In this document: piece after piece, positions 45,002 through 54,558 of the stretch
Layout: each line of letters begins with the position of its first letter
How positions within the stretch are numbered: the first letter of the stretch is position 1
Origin: Vreelandella sedimenti
GTDB lineage: Bacteria; Pseudomonadota; Gammaproteobacteria; Pseudomonadales; Halomonadaceae
Reading direction: 5' to 3'
DNA length: 64,000 nt
Assembly: GCF_013416325.1 (NCBI RefSeq)
Contig: NZ_JACCGK010000005.1
Coordinates: 1-64,000, forward strand
Program-made: the position numbers and the translations under genes
The notes under the pieces: generated by a model
What the model was told of the DNA's origin: nothing
What the model saw: only the letters and a program-made list of their open reading frames with translations
Database searches by the model: none

Positions 45002-45028
45002 AAAAAACCGAGCCTTCCTGGGCTCGGT
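45002..45028 (-). terminator. Rho-independent terminator of the NfeD-SPFH operon
   Basis: Perfect 8-bp stem ACCGAGCC/GGCTCGGT (45007-45014 with 45021-45028), 6-nt loop, and on the minus strand a T-run (complement of 45002-45007). The 250-nt gap 44811-45063 holds this terminator and the GGDEF gene promoter region, nothing else seen. Confidence 0.9.
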
Positions 45029-45063
45029 CTATCGCATTTTTAGTCTGTGGTTTGATTACGCGG

Positions 45064-46116
45064 TTAGAGCCCGCTAGCGGCGCCGCCTACTATCCCACTG
45101 CGAAAATCACTGTCACCGTGATTACGGCTTTTAAGATGGTGTGCGACAGTATCTTCTGGTGAGCCGGCCATTTCGCGGAACATGCCCATTGAGCCAAGCA
45201 GAGCAGAGGACTCGTAGGGTACAAATACTCGCTCACCATTTTTCGCCATATTGGGTAGTACCTTGATATAGCTCTGGCCCAGCAGGTAGCCCACTACGGT
45301 GCGCTTATTCTCTTCACTATCGCCAATGGCACTAAGCACCAGTTTAATTGACTCCTGCTCACCCTGGGCACGCAGAATAGCCGACTCTTTATCACCTTGA
45401 GCGTTGAGAATTGAGGATTCACGCTGGCCCTGGGCCATGGCAATCGCCGCTGATTTTTCCCCCTCGGCTTCGGTGACGGTGGCGCGGCGCTTACGCTCGG
45501 CGGCCATTTGCAGGCGCATAGCAGTTTCCACCTCTTCCGGCATGGCTATATCCTGTACTTCGACACGGGAGATTTTGACCCCCCACTTGGACGCAGGCTC
45601 TTCCATCGCGGCCTGAATCTCATTATTCACTTCCGCACGGGATTCAAACAGTTTATCCAGTTCCATTTTGCCAACCACGGAGCGTAGCGTGGTTTTCGCT
45701 AGTACTTCGACGGCCTGGCTCATATTCTCTACCTCATAGACGGCCCGCTTGGGGTCGATGATTTGGTAGTAGAGCGCGCCATTGATACGAACGGTGACGT
45801 TATCGGTGGTGACGACCGGTTGACCGGGGAAATCCATCACCGTTTCGCGTCGGTCAATGCGGGTTTCGTCGGTGGTGATCGCGGTATAGTCCTCGCCCAT
45901 TTTGCGATAACGCAACATAGTGATCGCGCGGGGTTGTTCGATAAATGGAATGATGATGTTAATGCCGCTTTCTAAAACACGGTGAAAAGAACCTAGGCGC
46001 TCAACCACCATCACTTCCGATTGGCGAATAATAATCAGACCTTTAGAGATGATCAGTACTGCGATCACGACAATAATGAGGCTTATTAATAAGCCGGGGC
46101 TTACAGGCAGATCCAT
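45064..46116 (-). CDS. SPFH/band-7 family membrane protein (QmcA-like paraslipin)
   Basis: A 350-residue stomatin-like protein. An N-terminal transmembrane helix (about 8-28) is followed by the band-7 domain (about 35-190; VVERLGSFHRVLESGINIII, LRSVVGKMELDKLFESR) and a long alanine/glutamate coiled coil with EAEGEKSAAIAMAQGQRES repeats. It forms large membrane microdomain cages that affect protease access. The upstream gene encodes its usual NfeD partner, 2 nt apart. Confidence 0.93.
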   Translation of the reverse strand: MDLPVSPGLLISLIIVVIAVLIISKGLIIIRQSEVMVVERLGSFHRVLESGINIIIPFIEQPRAITMLRYRKMGEDYTAITTDETRIDRRETVMDFPGQPVVTTDNVTVRINGALYYQIIDPKRAVYEVENMSQAVEVLAKTTLRSVVGKMELDKLFESRAEVNNEIQAAMEEPASKWGVKISRVEVQDIAMPEEVETAMRLQMAAERKRRATVTEAEGEKSAAIAMAQGQRESSILNAQGDKESAILRAQGEQESIKLVLSAIGDSEENKRTVVGYLLGQSYIKVLPNMAKNGERVFVPYESSALLGSMGMFREMAGSPEDTVAHHLKSRNHGDSDFRSGIVGGAASGL

Positions 46117-46118
46117 GG

Positions 46119-46613
46119 TTAAGGCTCCTTGCGTTGGGAATTGTCATCTTGAGAGGCTGTATCGTCAGGCTGATGTAACGCGACTAGCGCAGTGGTGCCT
46201 TCAAATCGTTTAAATATGACCAGCGTACCGCTGGGTAGCTCGGTTTCACCGCTTTCAAGTACGCGCAGGCGGTAGAAGTCGCCGTTGACTTTAATGCCCG
46301 TGGCATCATCAAAATCCCGGCGTAGAGTAGTGTAGCGATTACCTTTTTCCACACCTGTACCTGTTGTGCCATAAGCAACGCCGCGGGGGGAGAAGCGCGG
46401 GCGAATGACCATAATGCATATTGGCAGCAGTAGCCCGGTAAAAATAGCCATGCTAAGCAGTTGCCAAGGAAGCGTTAATCCTAGCGCTGTAACGGCCGCT
46501 GTTAGCGCAGCGGCAATACCCAGCGCTAGCAGCACCATCGCGCCAGAAGTCAGCTCTGCCAAACTTAATAGTAAGGCGAGTACCAGCCAGCTATAAGCCG
46601 GGCTCCAGTCCAT
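46119..46613 (-). CDS. NfeD-family membrane protein
   Basis: A 164-residue protein with three to four hydrophobic helices (about 5-70) and a C-terminal OB-fold domain (about 95-155). NfeD proteins pair with SPFH proteins of the QmcA type, as here. ATG 46613 gives the family-like start MDWSPAYSWLVLALLLSL; ATG 46640 is possible. Confidence 0.88.
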   Translation of the reverse strand: MDWSPAYSWLVLALLLSLAELTSGAMVLLALGIAAALTAAVTALGLTLPWQLLSMAIFTGLLLPICIMVIRPRFSPRGVAYGTTGTGVEKGNRYTTLRRDFDDATGIKVNGDFYRLRVLESGETELPSGTLVIFKRFEGTTALVALHQPDDTASQDDNSQRKEP

Positions 46614-46651
46614 AGCAGTGTTGCTCCGTCGTGAATGCAAGTGTTAATGAC

Positions 46652-46674
46652 AATTAGGTCAGCGTAACCTAATT
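46652..46674. promoter_or_regulatory. Perfect inverted repeat in the NfeD/TRIC divergent promoter region
   Basis: AATTAGGT (46652-46659), 7-nt spacer, ACCTAATT (46667-46674). The position between divergent genes and the operator-like spacing suggest a dimeric regulator site; the protein is unknown. Confidence 0.5.
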
Positions 46675-46783
46675 ATGTGAACTTATCTTGCTTAGGTCGC
46701 AAGCGTGTTTTTTGGTGCGAGCATATCCTCTGAAGGGTGCTATCCTGCCTGCCTTTAAAGATAGCGAGCAAAAGGAGAAGGGC

Positions 46784-47500
46784 GTGTCGGGCGTGGTCTA
46801 TTGGCTGGATATGGCGGGTGTCATCGTGTTCGCGCTGTCGGGCGTGATTTTGGCGTGCCGGTCGCGCATGGATCCTATAGGTATGCTCGTGCTGGCCGCC
46901 GTGACCGGCATTGGTGGAGGCACGCTGCGTGATTTAGTGCTCGGTGTCAGGCCAGTGTTCTGGGTGACGGATCCAACCTACCTGTGGGTGATTTTAGCCA
47001 CTGTGGGTGTGTCGTTGATGGGCTTTCACTATATCCACAGGCTGTCGCGAGGCTTTTTGCCGATTGCCGATGCGTTTGGGCTGGCGCTGTTCACGGTTAT
47101 TGGTGCCCATAAAGCGCTTCTGTTGGGCACATCGGGTATGGTGGCGGTGTTGATGGGCATGATGACCGGCGTAGCAGGCGGCATGATACGTGATGTATTG
47201 GCCCAGCGAGTGCCCATGGTGCTTCGCGAAGAAGTTTATGCGACGGCAGCGATGGCTGGGGGAATCGTTTACGTGGCGCTGCATGCCCTGGAGGCGCCGC
47301 TGACCATGGCGATTGCCACCTCACTAAGCGTCACCCTAGGGTTGCGTTTGGCGGCGATCCATTGGCACTTGGCGCTGCCGGTGTTTGCCTGGGTCACGGT
47401 GCCACCGAAAACCCATGATGAGGCGGCTGCACCGCTCTCTACGCCGCAAAAGGCTAAAGAGCGGGTGAGGATGATTCGCCGTGAGCGCAAAAAACACTAA
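46784..47500 (+). CDS. TRIC-type cation channel family protein (UPF0126)
   Basis: A 238-residue membrane protein with seven helices in two UPF0126 repeats. GGGTLRDLVLGVRPVFWVTD and GVAGGMIRDVLAQRVPMVLR are the paired signatures of this family, related to trimeric intracellular cation channels. The start is GTG 46784 with AAGGAG at 6 nt; the frame open to 46688 lacks support. The charged tail ends RRERKKH. Confidence 0.88.
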   Translation: MSGVVYWLDMAGVIVFALSGVILACRSRMDPIGMLVLAAVTGIGGGTLRDLVLGVRPVFWVTDPTYLWVILATVGVSLMGFHYIHRLSRGFLPIADAFGLALFTVIGAHKALLLGTSGMVAVLMGMMTGVAGGMIRDVLAQRVPMVLREEVYATAAMAGGIVYVALHALEAPLTMAIATSLSVTLGLRLAAIHWHLALPVFAWVTVPPKTHDEAAAPLSTPQKAKERVRMIRRERKKH

Positions 47501-47510
47501 ATTATTTTTA

Positions 47511-50500
47511 TCACCTGCTATTGGCCTCCCGCCAGCGGTCAAACCAGCGGCGGGGTTGAATAACGCGTAAGGCTGGTTCGCTGTCCTCAAGTTCAACCCC
47601 TAATCCAAGCACGCCAAGGCGGGCATAGAGCACGCCGTTTGCGCTGCGGTCTGCCAGAGCGACATCGGAAAGCAGCAGCAGCGGGCCACCAGTGAGCATC
47701 AAGTCGCTAAGGCTGATCTGCTCGCCGCTGATCTCTAGCTGCGCCGTGCCCCCGATATCGTGCACATTTAGCAGTCGCCCTAACCAGTCGCTATCCCTTG
47801 CGCGGGCGAGAAATAGCCGGGCGAGTAAACCGGTATCGCGCATCTCAAGGCGGAGCTGGCTGACGAGACGAACAGGGTCTTCCCACGCCAATTGCGCATC
47901 CAACATGGAAAGCGTTACCCACCAACCAGCATCGGTAGAGCCATTTTCACTTTGTCGGCTAACGTTCTCCAGGCGTAGGAATGAGTCATCGGCGTTAAAG
48001 CGACGCGTTTCCAGGTCGCCGTCGGTGAGGTGTAAGTCGAGATGAACGTCGCCGCGAAGCCGCTGATCCAGCAATGCTAACTCTGCGCCAAAGGCGCGCA
48101 GGGTTATTTCGCCCTGTGCGTTTAATCCTTCCAACAGCCACTCGCTTTCCAGGCTGGCTTGCCCATCCAGCAACCTAATACCCGCGCCTTCGGGTAGGTA
48201 GCGGTTGTAACGGGTGAAGTCGGGCACCTCGGTAATCGGCAGCGCGATGCGCGTGGTGAAGTGCTCGGGCTGGGGAGATTCAAGCACATCGCTAAAGCGC
48301 TCGGTTTGCGTGGTGAGAGCAAAGTGGCGTCCTTCCAGGTGCGGGCTATCATCGCCTTGGCGACTCAAAGTAAAGCGGGGGATGCCAAGCGAGAGCTGGG
48401 CCCGCTCGGTGCTATCCAACTGGGTGGTGAGTTCGCCGCGTCCGGTGGCGAGATAATCTAAAAACGTGATTTCTAACTGGTCGGCGTTGACCCGCAGCCG
48501 AGTGGGGGGCAGCAAGCGGTTATCGTGAAAGGCGCCCCGAGCAGAAAGCTGGCCTTCACCCGCGATGGTTAAGCCGTGGGCGTCAGGCAGAAACGCATTT
48601 AAAAAGCCCAGCCGTTGCACGCTTCCTTCGAGTGAAAATTGCCCGCTTGGTACGTCACCTCTGCGTTGAAAATGACCATCATTTAGCACCAATACGCTCT
48701 CTAAGCGTTCGCTCGGTTGGTCGACATCGGCCACTTGCCAGCTCAACCGGGTGCCGCTGATGTTCAGCGTTGAGCCATCCATTGCTGCCTGCTGAATAGG
48801 CAGGAAAAGCTGCATATCACTGGTTAACGTGCTGACTTGTTCGCCGTGTTGCCAGCGTGTGGTAAGCCCATTTCCGGCTAAATGCATCTCTCCGCTGAGC
48901 TGTTTTGACGCCATGGTGAGCTGGCCGTGGCTTGCGGCTTTCCCGCTAAGCAACTGCAGTGGCGCGGGGTCAGGTAAAATGGCGCCTAAGTAAGTTTGTA
49001 AAACGCTGATATTAGGCAGACGCGCGGATTGCCAGCTCAACGTCGCGGATGCTTCTTCGCGGGCTTTGTCTGGATCAGCTGGGCTCGATGCTGAGACGTT
49101 GATAGCGGCATCATCAAGCAGCAGACGCTCTTGGTGGTGCAGCGTGGCGTTGTTAAAGTTAAGCGTTGCTTCAATAATTGCTTGTGGTGTTAGCTGGGCA
49201 TCTAGCGAGCCGCCACCTTGGGCAATGAAACCACGCGTATCCGCTATCAACTCAGTTGCTTGAATACTTAGTTGAGCATCAAAAAGGCGCGATTGGCGAA
49301 TGCTGGCGGAGGCCTCAATTTGTCCATGGCCCGAAAGACTGATGCCTTCGAGTTCAGGGCTCTGTTCTTCAGAACTCTCTCCTTCAGAACTCTCTCCTTC
49401 AGAATCCTGTCCTCCTGCACCGGGCGAAAGATATCGATCCAGCATATCCAGGCGGGTGATATCGCCTTGCAAGGCGAGTGTCGCTGAGGTGGGCAGATCG
49501 AGTTGATCCAGTCGCTGATTAGGAATTTGGGTAGCAAGGCGTAGCTCGGCGTGCTCTGCGTAAGGGTGCGTGTCAGCTAGCTCAACATCGGCCAACTGCG
49601 TTGAAAAATGCAGTTGATCGTTCTCAACCGACAAGCGAACTTGGCCTTCACCCGTAGCCGTGTGGCGAGGCGGAGGGGTATCCGCCAGTATCCAGCGCGG
49701 CGAGTCAGTCGGCGCACGTAAACGTTGCTCATCAATCGCTAAGCGTAACAGGGGCGCGTTCAGTATAAGCTTGCTGCCGGGCTGTAATTCACCGGCGGTG
49801 AGCCCCAGTGCCCCAGTTAGCGCCCCGCGCCCCTCAAGGGTTAGCCAGGGCAGGGTGTCTAGGTAGGGCATAAAGACATTCCAGGCATCCGCCTGGGCAT
49901 CCAACTGAAGCTGTGCTGAGAGCGCTGATAGTAGATTGGGGTTCAACTCGCCGCTGGCAGCATCGACAGGGGTTATCGCATTGAGTGTCGCATCAGCGTT
50001 AAGATTAATATCACGCACTAAGGTCTCTTGATCGCTCAAGCGAACTAAACGACCATTGGTAATGGCGAGGGAAACGTTAGGAATCGCTAGGGTGTCGCGA
50101 CTTAGCGTAGTCTCCGTTACCTGCAGCTGGCCGTCAGCTTCAAGTGCGATATCGCCTATGGTCAGGCGGCGAATACCCTCGGCATCGAGTGTGTCGATAT
50201 GCAGCTCGCCGCGTAATAGAGCCATTAGCGAGAGCGAAAGGGTAGCACGTTCGGCTTCAATTGAGATGGGCAGTGCTTCATCTTCACGCGCAAGATAAAG
50301 CCCCTCTACTTCCCAGCGGCCTGGGTGGTGGCTAACGCCTTGCTCCCAGCGGATATCGATTCCCTCGAATTGTGAAATGCGCTCGGGGAGCCACTGGCTG
50401 TTAAGCAGCCAATAGCTGCCCGCCACCCAGGTAAAGAGGATAAACAGTAGGCCAATCAACACCCTTCGCAGCAGGCGAGGTAGGCGATTTTTACGAGTGT

Positions 50501-50513
50501 TCGCGTCTGACAT
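47511..50513 (-). CDS. Very large AsmA-like (DUF748-type) envelope protein
   Basis: A 1000-residue protein with a basic N-terminus, one transmembrane helix (about 17-35) and a long periplasmic beta-rich region of repeated AsmA-like strands; the C-terminal part (about 850-960, LEISGEQISLSDLMLTGGPL) is AsmA-like. Such proteins are now thought to bridge the periplasm as lipid-transfer conduits. AGGGAAG precedes the ATG. A linker near residues 369-385 carries a five-residue repeat SEGES encoded by a 15-nt DNA repeat. The gene stands alone, divergent from DUF3581. Confidence 0.8.
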   Translation of the reverse strand: MSDANTRKNRLPRLLRRVLIGLLFILFTWVAGSYWLLNSQWLPERISQFEGIDIRWEQGVSHHPGRWEVEGLYLAREDEALPISIEAERATLSLSLMALLRGELHIDTLDAEGIRRLTIGDIALEADGQLQVTETTLSRDTLAIPNVSLAITNGRLVRLSDQETLVRDINLNADATLNAITPVDAASGELNPNLLSALSAQLQLDAQADAWNVFMPYLDTLPWLTLEGRGALTGALGLTAGELQPGSKLILNAPLLRLAIDEQRLRAPTDSPRWILADTPPPRHTATGEGQVRLSVENDQLHFSTQLADVELADTHPYAEHAELRLATQIPNQRLDQLDLPTSATLALQGDITRLDMLDRYLSPGAGGQDSEGESSEGESSEEQSPELEGISLSGHGQIEASASIRQSRLFDAQLSIQATELIADTRGFIAQGGGSLDAQLTPQAIIEATLNFNNATLHHQERLLLDDAAINVSASSPADPDKAREEASATLSWQSARLPNISVLQTYLGAILPDPAPLQLLSGKAASHGQLTMASKQLSGEMHLAGNGLTTRWQHGEQVSTLTSDMQLFLPIQQAAMDGSTLNISGTRLSWQVADVDQPSERLESVLVLNDGHFQRRGDVPSGQFSLEGSVQRLGFLNAFLPDAHGLTIAGEGQLSARGAFHDNRLLPPTRLRVNADQLEITFLDYLATGRGELTTQLDSTERAQLSLGIPRFTLSRQGDDSPHLEGRHFALTTQTERFSDVLESPQPEHFTTRIALPITEVPDFTRYNRYLPEGAGIRLLDGQASLESEWLLEGLNAQGEITLRAFGAELALLDQRLRGDVHLDLHLTDGDLETRRFNADDSFLRLENVSRQSENGSTDAGWWVTLSMLDAQLAWEDPVRLVSQLRLEMRDTGLLARLFLARARDSDWLGRLLNVHDIGGTAQLEISGEQISLSDLMLTGGPLLLLSDVALADRSANGVLYARLGVLGLGVELEDSEPALRVIQPRRWFDRWREANSR
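49365..49409 (-). repeat. Three 15-nt tandem units encoding SEGES-type repeats
   Basis: Plus-strand units TTCTTCAGAACTCTC, TCCTTCAGAACTCTC and TCCTTCAGAATCCTG lie end to end inside the AsmA-like gene. They encode an acidic serine/glutamate linker, so length changes here would be tolerated by the protein. Confidence 0.85.
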
Positions 50514-50622
50514 AGTGGCTTCCCTGGCAGATAACTCCTGTTGGGGCGTGTTTTATGGCATTATGCGCGGCGTTGGGCAGTGACGGGTTTTCGATTTCAA
50601 CGCTAGGCAGGCAACAAACGCC

Positions 50623-51336
50623 ATGTTCAAGGATTTTTACGCGCAGCGCGGAGAGTATGTAGTGATCTCTGCAGAGCAGGCCAGTCGCTTCGCCAAAGGC
50701 GTGGCGGGTGACTACAACCCTATTCATAACCCGGATGCACGCCGCTTTTGTGTGCCCGGTGATTTACTGTTTGTGCTGGTGCTCACAAAGTTTGGGTTGT
50801 CGCGGCAAATGGAATTTCGCTTCACCAACATGGTGGGCGCTGATACGCCGCTTAAGTTTAGCGAAGCAGACAACGGTGCACTTCACGTCTGCGATGAGAG
50901 TGGCAAATGTTACTTAAAGGTAGTGCGTAGTGGTGACATTACCCACGATCCTGCCGTGGTGGAAGCCTTTGCGCGTTGCTATGTCGCGTTTTCAGGCAAA
51001 AACTTTCCGCACTATCTCAAACCGCTGATGGAAGAGCACGGGGTCATGTTTAACCCCAAACGTCCACTGGTGATCTACGATAGCATGGGGTTTTCACTCG
51101 AGCGCTTGGATGGTTTTGCACCGGGCTTGACGCTGAATCACTCTTCGCTGGAGGTTCACGGTAAACGTGCCGATGCACTGCTGGAGTTCTCTATTGAGTC
51201 CGCCGGGGAGGCTGTGGGTGTTGGGTCTAAGAAGCTCGTAGTGAGCGGCCTTTGCGACTACGACGCCGATGAAATGGCCGCTATTGTAGAAGAGTTCTAT
51301 CGTCTCAAGGCCGCTTACGAGACGGCCTCGACTTGA
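50623..51336 (+). CDS. DUF3581 family protein
   Basis: A 237-residue protein matching DUF3581, found in marine and halophilic gammaproteobacteria. ASRFAKGVAGDYNPIHNPDA near the start is like the hotdog-fold MaoC hydratase active-site segment (D-x4-H), and the second half (GLTLNHSSLEVHGKRADALL) may be a second hotdog domain. A role in acyl metabolism is inferred only from the fold-like motif. The Shine-Dalgarno is weak (AGGC). Confidence 0.85.
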   Translation: MFKDFYAQRGEYVVISAEQASRFAKGVAGDYNPIHNPDARRFCVPGDLLFVLVLTKFGLSRQMEFRFTNMVGADTPLKFSEADNGALHVCDESGKCYLKVVRSGDITHDPAVVEAFARCYVAFSGKNFPHYLKPLMEEHGVMFNPKRPLVIYDSMGFSLERLDGFAPGLTLNHSSLEVHGKRADALLEFSIESAGEAVGVGSKKLVVSGLCDYDADEMAAIVEEFYRLKAAYETAST

Positions 51337-51343
51337 ACACTGG

Positions 51344-51369
51344 TACTTAGCCTCTTGCGAGGCTAAGTA
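51344..51369. terminator. Perfect 11-bp hairpin between convergent DUF3581 and antiporter genes
   Basis: TACTTAGCCTC (51344-51354), loop TTGC, GAGGCTAAGTA (51359-51369). No T-run on either strand, so it may act as a bidirectional factor-assisted terminator or mRNA 3'-end protector rather than a classic intrinsic terminator. Confidence 0.5.
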
Positions 51370-51381
51370 TGGATAAGGCGC

Positions 51382-53106
51382 TTATTGGTCAGGCTTGTCC
51401 TGCACCGTCAAGCCAACCGTGGTAATACGACCACCGAGTGTTGCCAGTACCGCCAGCATGATGCCATTGAGCTGAAGTGAGTCGCCTATCTCCGGCTGGC
51501 TGGAGAGTGTATTGCGCAGCAGCGCATCGAGAGTCGTCTGGCCATCCTCTTCTTCGATCAACATGCCATACGAGTGGCGTAAATCGTCTATCCTGGTACT
51601 GCCCTTGAGCTTCAGCTCCTGATCGGGCAGTTCGTCACTGACCGCGCCCACCGCATCTGAAAAGACACAGTCGATAAACGGTCTCGTCTCAGGACGCAGT
51701 ACCACGAACAGGTGATCGCCAGCCATTAGCTCTGTCGAGCCTCGCGGGGGAATTACGTCCTTACCCCGGGTAATCATCGCGACGACCGTCGTATCGGGTA
51801 GTGCCATTTGTGAAAGCCGCCGACCCGCTGCGCGTGGATGGTCGCTCAGGGTGTACTCCACAATATCGGCATCTACCTCTTCCAGCGCGGTAATCTCAAG
51901 GCTGGCCGCCGGTACCGCTGGTGGTTTTTCAGTCAATCCCAGCTTGCGGGCCACCACTGGCAGGGTGGTGCCCTGGATGGTTGCCGAGATTAGCACCACG
52001 AAAAACACCACATTGAAGATTAATTCTGCACCCTCCAGCCCGAACATCAGCGGAAAAATAGCCAGGATAATAGGGACGGAGCCACGTAGGCCTACCCAGG
52101 CCACTAAACTGGCCTCACGGGCATTGAAGCCGAACAGCTTCATGACCGGCAACACGGCGATTGGCCGGGCAACCAAAATCAGTACTGCAGCAATCACCAG
52201 CCCTTCCAGCCATACATCCAGCAGAGACACCGGGTTTATCAGTAGTCCCAATACCACGAACATCACGATCTGGCTTAGCCAGGCGAGCCCATCATGAAAC
52301 AGGAACGTGCTGCGCTGAAAGGCAATACGGTGGTTGCCAATGAACACCCCGGTCAGGAAAATGGCCAGGAATCCGCTACCCCCTGCGTTGGCTGAGATAC
52401 CAAAGGAAAGGAAGCCACACGCGGCCACCATTACCGGGTAAAGGCCCGAGGCCACCAGGTGGATGCGGTTAATGATCTTTACCGATGCCCATCCTACGCC
52501 AAGCCCTACCAGGCCACCCACGCCCATCTGCATGACGAAGAGCTCAAGCAGCCCCGTACCTGGTTCCATGCCATTGACCAGCACTTCCAGCAACCCGACG
52601 GTAAGGAATATAGCCATCGGGTCGTTTGAGGCGCTTTCGATCTCTAGCGTGGATTTCAGTTTTTTATTGATATGTATGCCGGCGTTTCTTAACAGCGAAA
52701 ATACCGCTGCGGCATCTGTGGAGCCCACTATAGCCCCTAGCAGGAGGCCTTCCAGCAGCGGCAAGTCGAGAATGTAGGCGGCTGCCACGCCGGTGATTAG
52801 AGCCGTGATCAACACCCCGAAAGTGGCGAGCAGGGAGGCGGGTTTCCAGACTTTTCGAATCGACGAGGTAGGCGTTTGAAGCCCGCCGTCAAAGAGGATC
52901 ATTGCCAGCGCCAGCGTGCCTAGGGCATGTGCCCCCGCTGGGTTGTCGAAGGCAATTCCTCCAATACCACTCTCACCGGCCAGCATGCCAATGACCAAGA
53001 ACAGAACCAGGACAGGTAAGCCAAGGCGGGCAGATAATTTGCTCGATACAATGCCCACCAATATTAAAATCGCAGCAAGTAAGATGAGCTGGTCAACGGG
53101 AAACAT
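51382..53106 (-). CDS. nhaP2: Potassium/proton antiporter NhaP2
   Basis: A 574-residue CPA1-family antiporter: about 12 helices (1-395), then a TrkA-C domain (about 405-485; ADIVEYTLSDHPRAAGRRLS) and a C-terminal CorC/HlyC-like domain. The core LLGAIVGSTDAAAVFSLLRN and SASNDPMAIFLTVGLLE carries the exchange aspartates. It expels potassium in exchange for protons, relevant to osmotic and pH control. Length and domains match E. coli CvrA. Confidence 0.94.
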   Translation of the reverse strand: MFPVDQLILLAAILILVGIVSSKLSARLGLPVLVLFLVIGMLAGESGIGGIAFDNPAGAHALGTLALAMILFDGGLQTPTSSIRKVWKPASLLATFGVLITALITGVAAAYILDLPLLEGLLLGAIVGSTDAAAVFSLLRNAGIHINKKLKSTLEIESASNDPMAIFLTVGLLEVLVNGMEPGTGLLELFVMQMGVGGLVGLGVGWASVKIINRIHLVASGLYPVMVAACGFLSFGISANAGGSGFLAIFLTGVFIGNHRIAFQRSTFLFHDGLAWLSQIVMFVVLGLLINPVSLLDVWLEGLVIAAVLILVARPIAVLPVMKLFGFNAREASLVAWVGLRGSVPIILAIFPLMFGLEGAELIFNVVFFVVLISATIQGTTLPVVARKLGLTEKPPAVPAASLEITALEEVDADIVEYTLSDHPRAAGRRLSQMALPDTTVVAMITRGKDVIPPRGSTELMAGDHLFVVLRPETRPFIDCVFSDAVGAVSDELPDQELKLKGSTRIDDLRHSYGMLIEEEDGQTTLDALLRNTLSSQPEIGDSLQLNGIMLAVLATLGGRITTVGLTVQDKPDQ

Positions 53107-53204
53107 AAACAGAGAACCCTTCTAAACGGTACTGATAGTTTGCAATGGCAACGTGTCTCTAAAGCGGTGCCACTACACTAATGAATAACTGAACAACGAC
53201 GTAA

Positions 53205-53630
53205 TTAGCTCTTTGCGAGGATAGGCGGCGCCCGGCCGGGGGGAAGAAGGAGGGCACAGCCGCTGCTGTCGTTTGAAACGATGCGGCCAAGAATTGCCTG
53301 GTGGGAGATGGCGGAATGCAGCGAGGCGACAAAGCTGACGGGAGGGTTATCGTCGCCTGACCATTCGATGCCCTTCGAAAGTTCTTTATCTGCCTGCCGC
53401 TTGGCGGCATCGTTTCTTATTCGTAGCTTGGTGGGGAGTGGCGCGAAACCGTAGTGGCTCGAAAGACTTTTCAGGTTTTCATCGGCCTGTTGCAGCTCGG
53501 TGAAATGTGGTTTGTAAAACTGTTCTATGGCACCCGATAGCAAGACCAGGAAACAGCCCAGAAGCAGGAGCTGGGATGTCCAGAGAGGCGTATGCCCGAC
53601 GTTTTTACCATCCCCACCCCCTTGCTGCAT
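53205..53630 (-). CDS. Hypothetical single-span membrane protein downstream of the transglutaminase operon
   Basis: A 141-residue protein with a glycine-rich start (MQQGGGDGKN), one transmembrane helix (about 16-36) and a periplasmic domain. ATG 53630 has GGAAG at 5 nt; the frame open to 53714 overlaps the transglutaminase gene. It begins 61 nt after that gene and may be the last member of the minus-strand operon, though its family is unknown to me. Confidence 0.6.
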   Translation of the reverse strand: MQQGGGDGKNVGHTPLWTSQLLLLGCFLVLLSGAIEQFYKPHFTELQQADENLKSLSSHYGFAPLPTKLRIRNDAAKRQADKELSKGIEWSGDDNPPVSFVASLHSAISHQAILGRIVSNDSSGCALLLPPGRAPPILAKS

Positions 53631-53691
53631 CGCGTCTTCCTTGAACAAGCCAACTATGTACCTGTTATACCTTAGGTGGAGTTGGTTTGCA

Positions 53692-54558
53692 TCAGCCCAC
53701 CAGGGGCATGACATCCACTTCGACTTCCAGGCGGTGTTCGCCGCCCCCGTTCATGACGCCTTTTAGCGGGGCTACGTCGGCGTAATCTCGCCCCCAGGCC
53801 AGTACAGGGTGCTGTTCACTGGCCACGGTGCCATTGGTGGGGTCAAGTGCCAGCCACCCCCATTCCGGAATCCAGGTCGCCAGCCATGCATGGGAAGCAT
53901 CTGCGCCGATCAGGCGTGGTTGGCCGGGCGGGGGTTGGGTTTCCAAATAGCCACTGACATAGCGCGCAGCAAGACCTACCGAACGCAATGCACCAATAGC
54001 GAGATGAGCAAAATCCTGGCAGACACCTCGCCGGTTGGCGAGTACTTCGCTTAGCGGCGTTGCTAGTGTGGTAAAGCTGGGGTCATACTCGAAGGTTTGA
54101 TGAATCAGTTCATTGAGCGCGAGAGCCGCCTCGACTATTGGCCTGCCTGGGGTAAAGCAGCTGTGGGCAAAGGTGGCCAGCTCATCATTACGGCGAATAA
54201 ACGGTGAGTCGAGGCGGTAAAGTTGAATGTCAAAACTGTTGTCCTGGCTAAGCTGCTGAGCGACTTGTTCCCACGCCGTTGAGGTGGTGGGTAGCGCCGC
54301 TAAGGGTTGCGTGCTCAGCGGCGTTACCACAGTGACATCCAAGGTTTGATGAACATCCTCCATGGCGAAATAGAGCACTCGATTGCCGAATACATCACGC
54401 CGCTCCATCTGCACCTGCGGGGCGGGGCTGATCTGCAGTTCTGAGGCGCCACAGTGCTGATGCGGCGTTTTACGCGGTAGCACCCGCGCTTCACTATGGC
54501 ACAGCGTCACAGGGGCGCTGTAGTGGTAGCGGGTGGTATGGCGCAGGGTGTAGTTCAT
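53692..54558 (-). CDS. Transglutaminase-like family protein
   Basis: A 288-residue cytosolic protein: an N-terminal bacterial transglutaminase-like beta domain (about 1-80; YTLRHTTRYHYSAPVTLCHS) and a transglutaminase core (about 150-265). The Cys-His-Asp triad is visible in NRRGVCQDFAHLAIGALRS, ADASHAW and ALDPTNG. Family members are predicted peptidases or amide-bond-forming enzymes and usually occur with ATP-grasp and alpha-E genes, as here. It overlaps the upstream gene by 4 nt. Confidence 0.92.
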   Translation of the reverse strand: MNYTLRHTTRYHYSAPVTLCHSEARVLPRKTPHQHCGASELQISPAPQVQMERRDVFGNRVLYFAMEDVHQTLDVTVVTPLSTQPLAALPTTSTAWEQVAQQLSQDNSFDIQLYRLDSPFIRRNDELATFAHSCFTPGRPIVEAALALNELIHQTFEYDPSFTTLATPLSEVLANRRGVCQDFAHLAIGALRSVGLAARYVSGYLETQPPPGQPRLIGADASHAWLATWIPEWGWLALDPTNGTVASEQHPVLAWGRDYADVAPLKGVMNGGGEHRLEVEVDVMPLVG

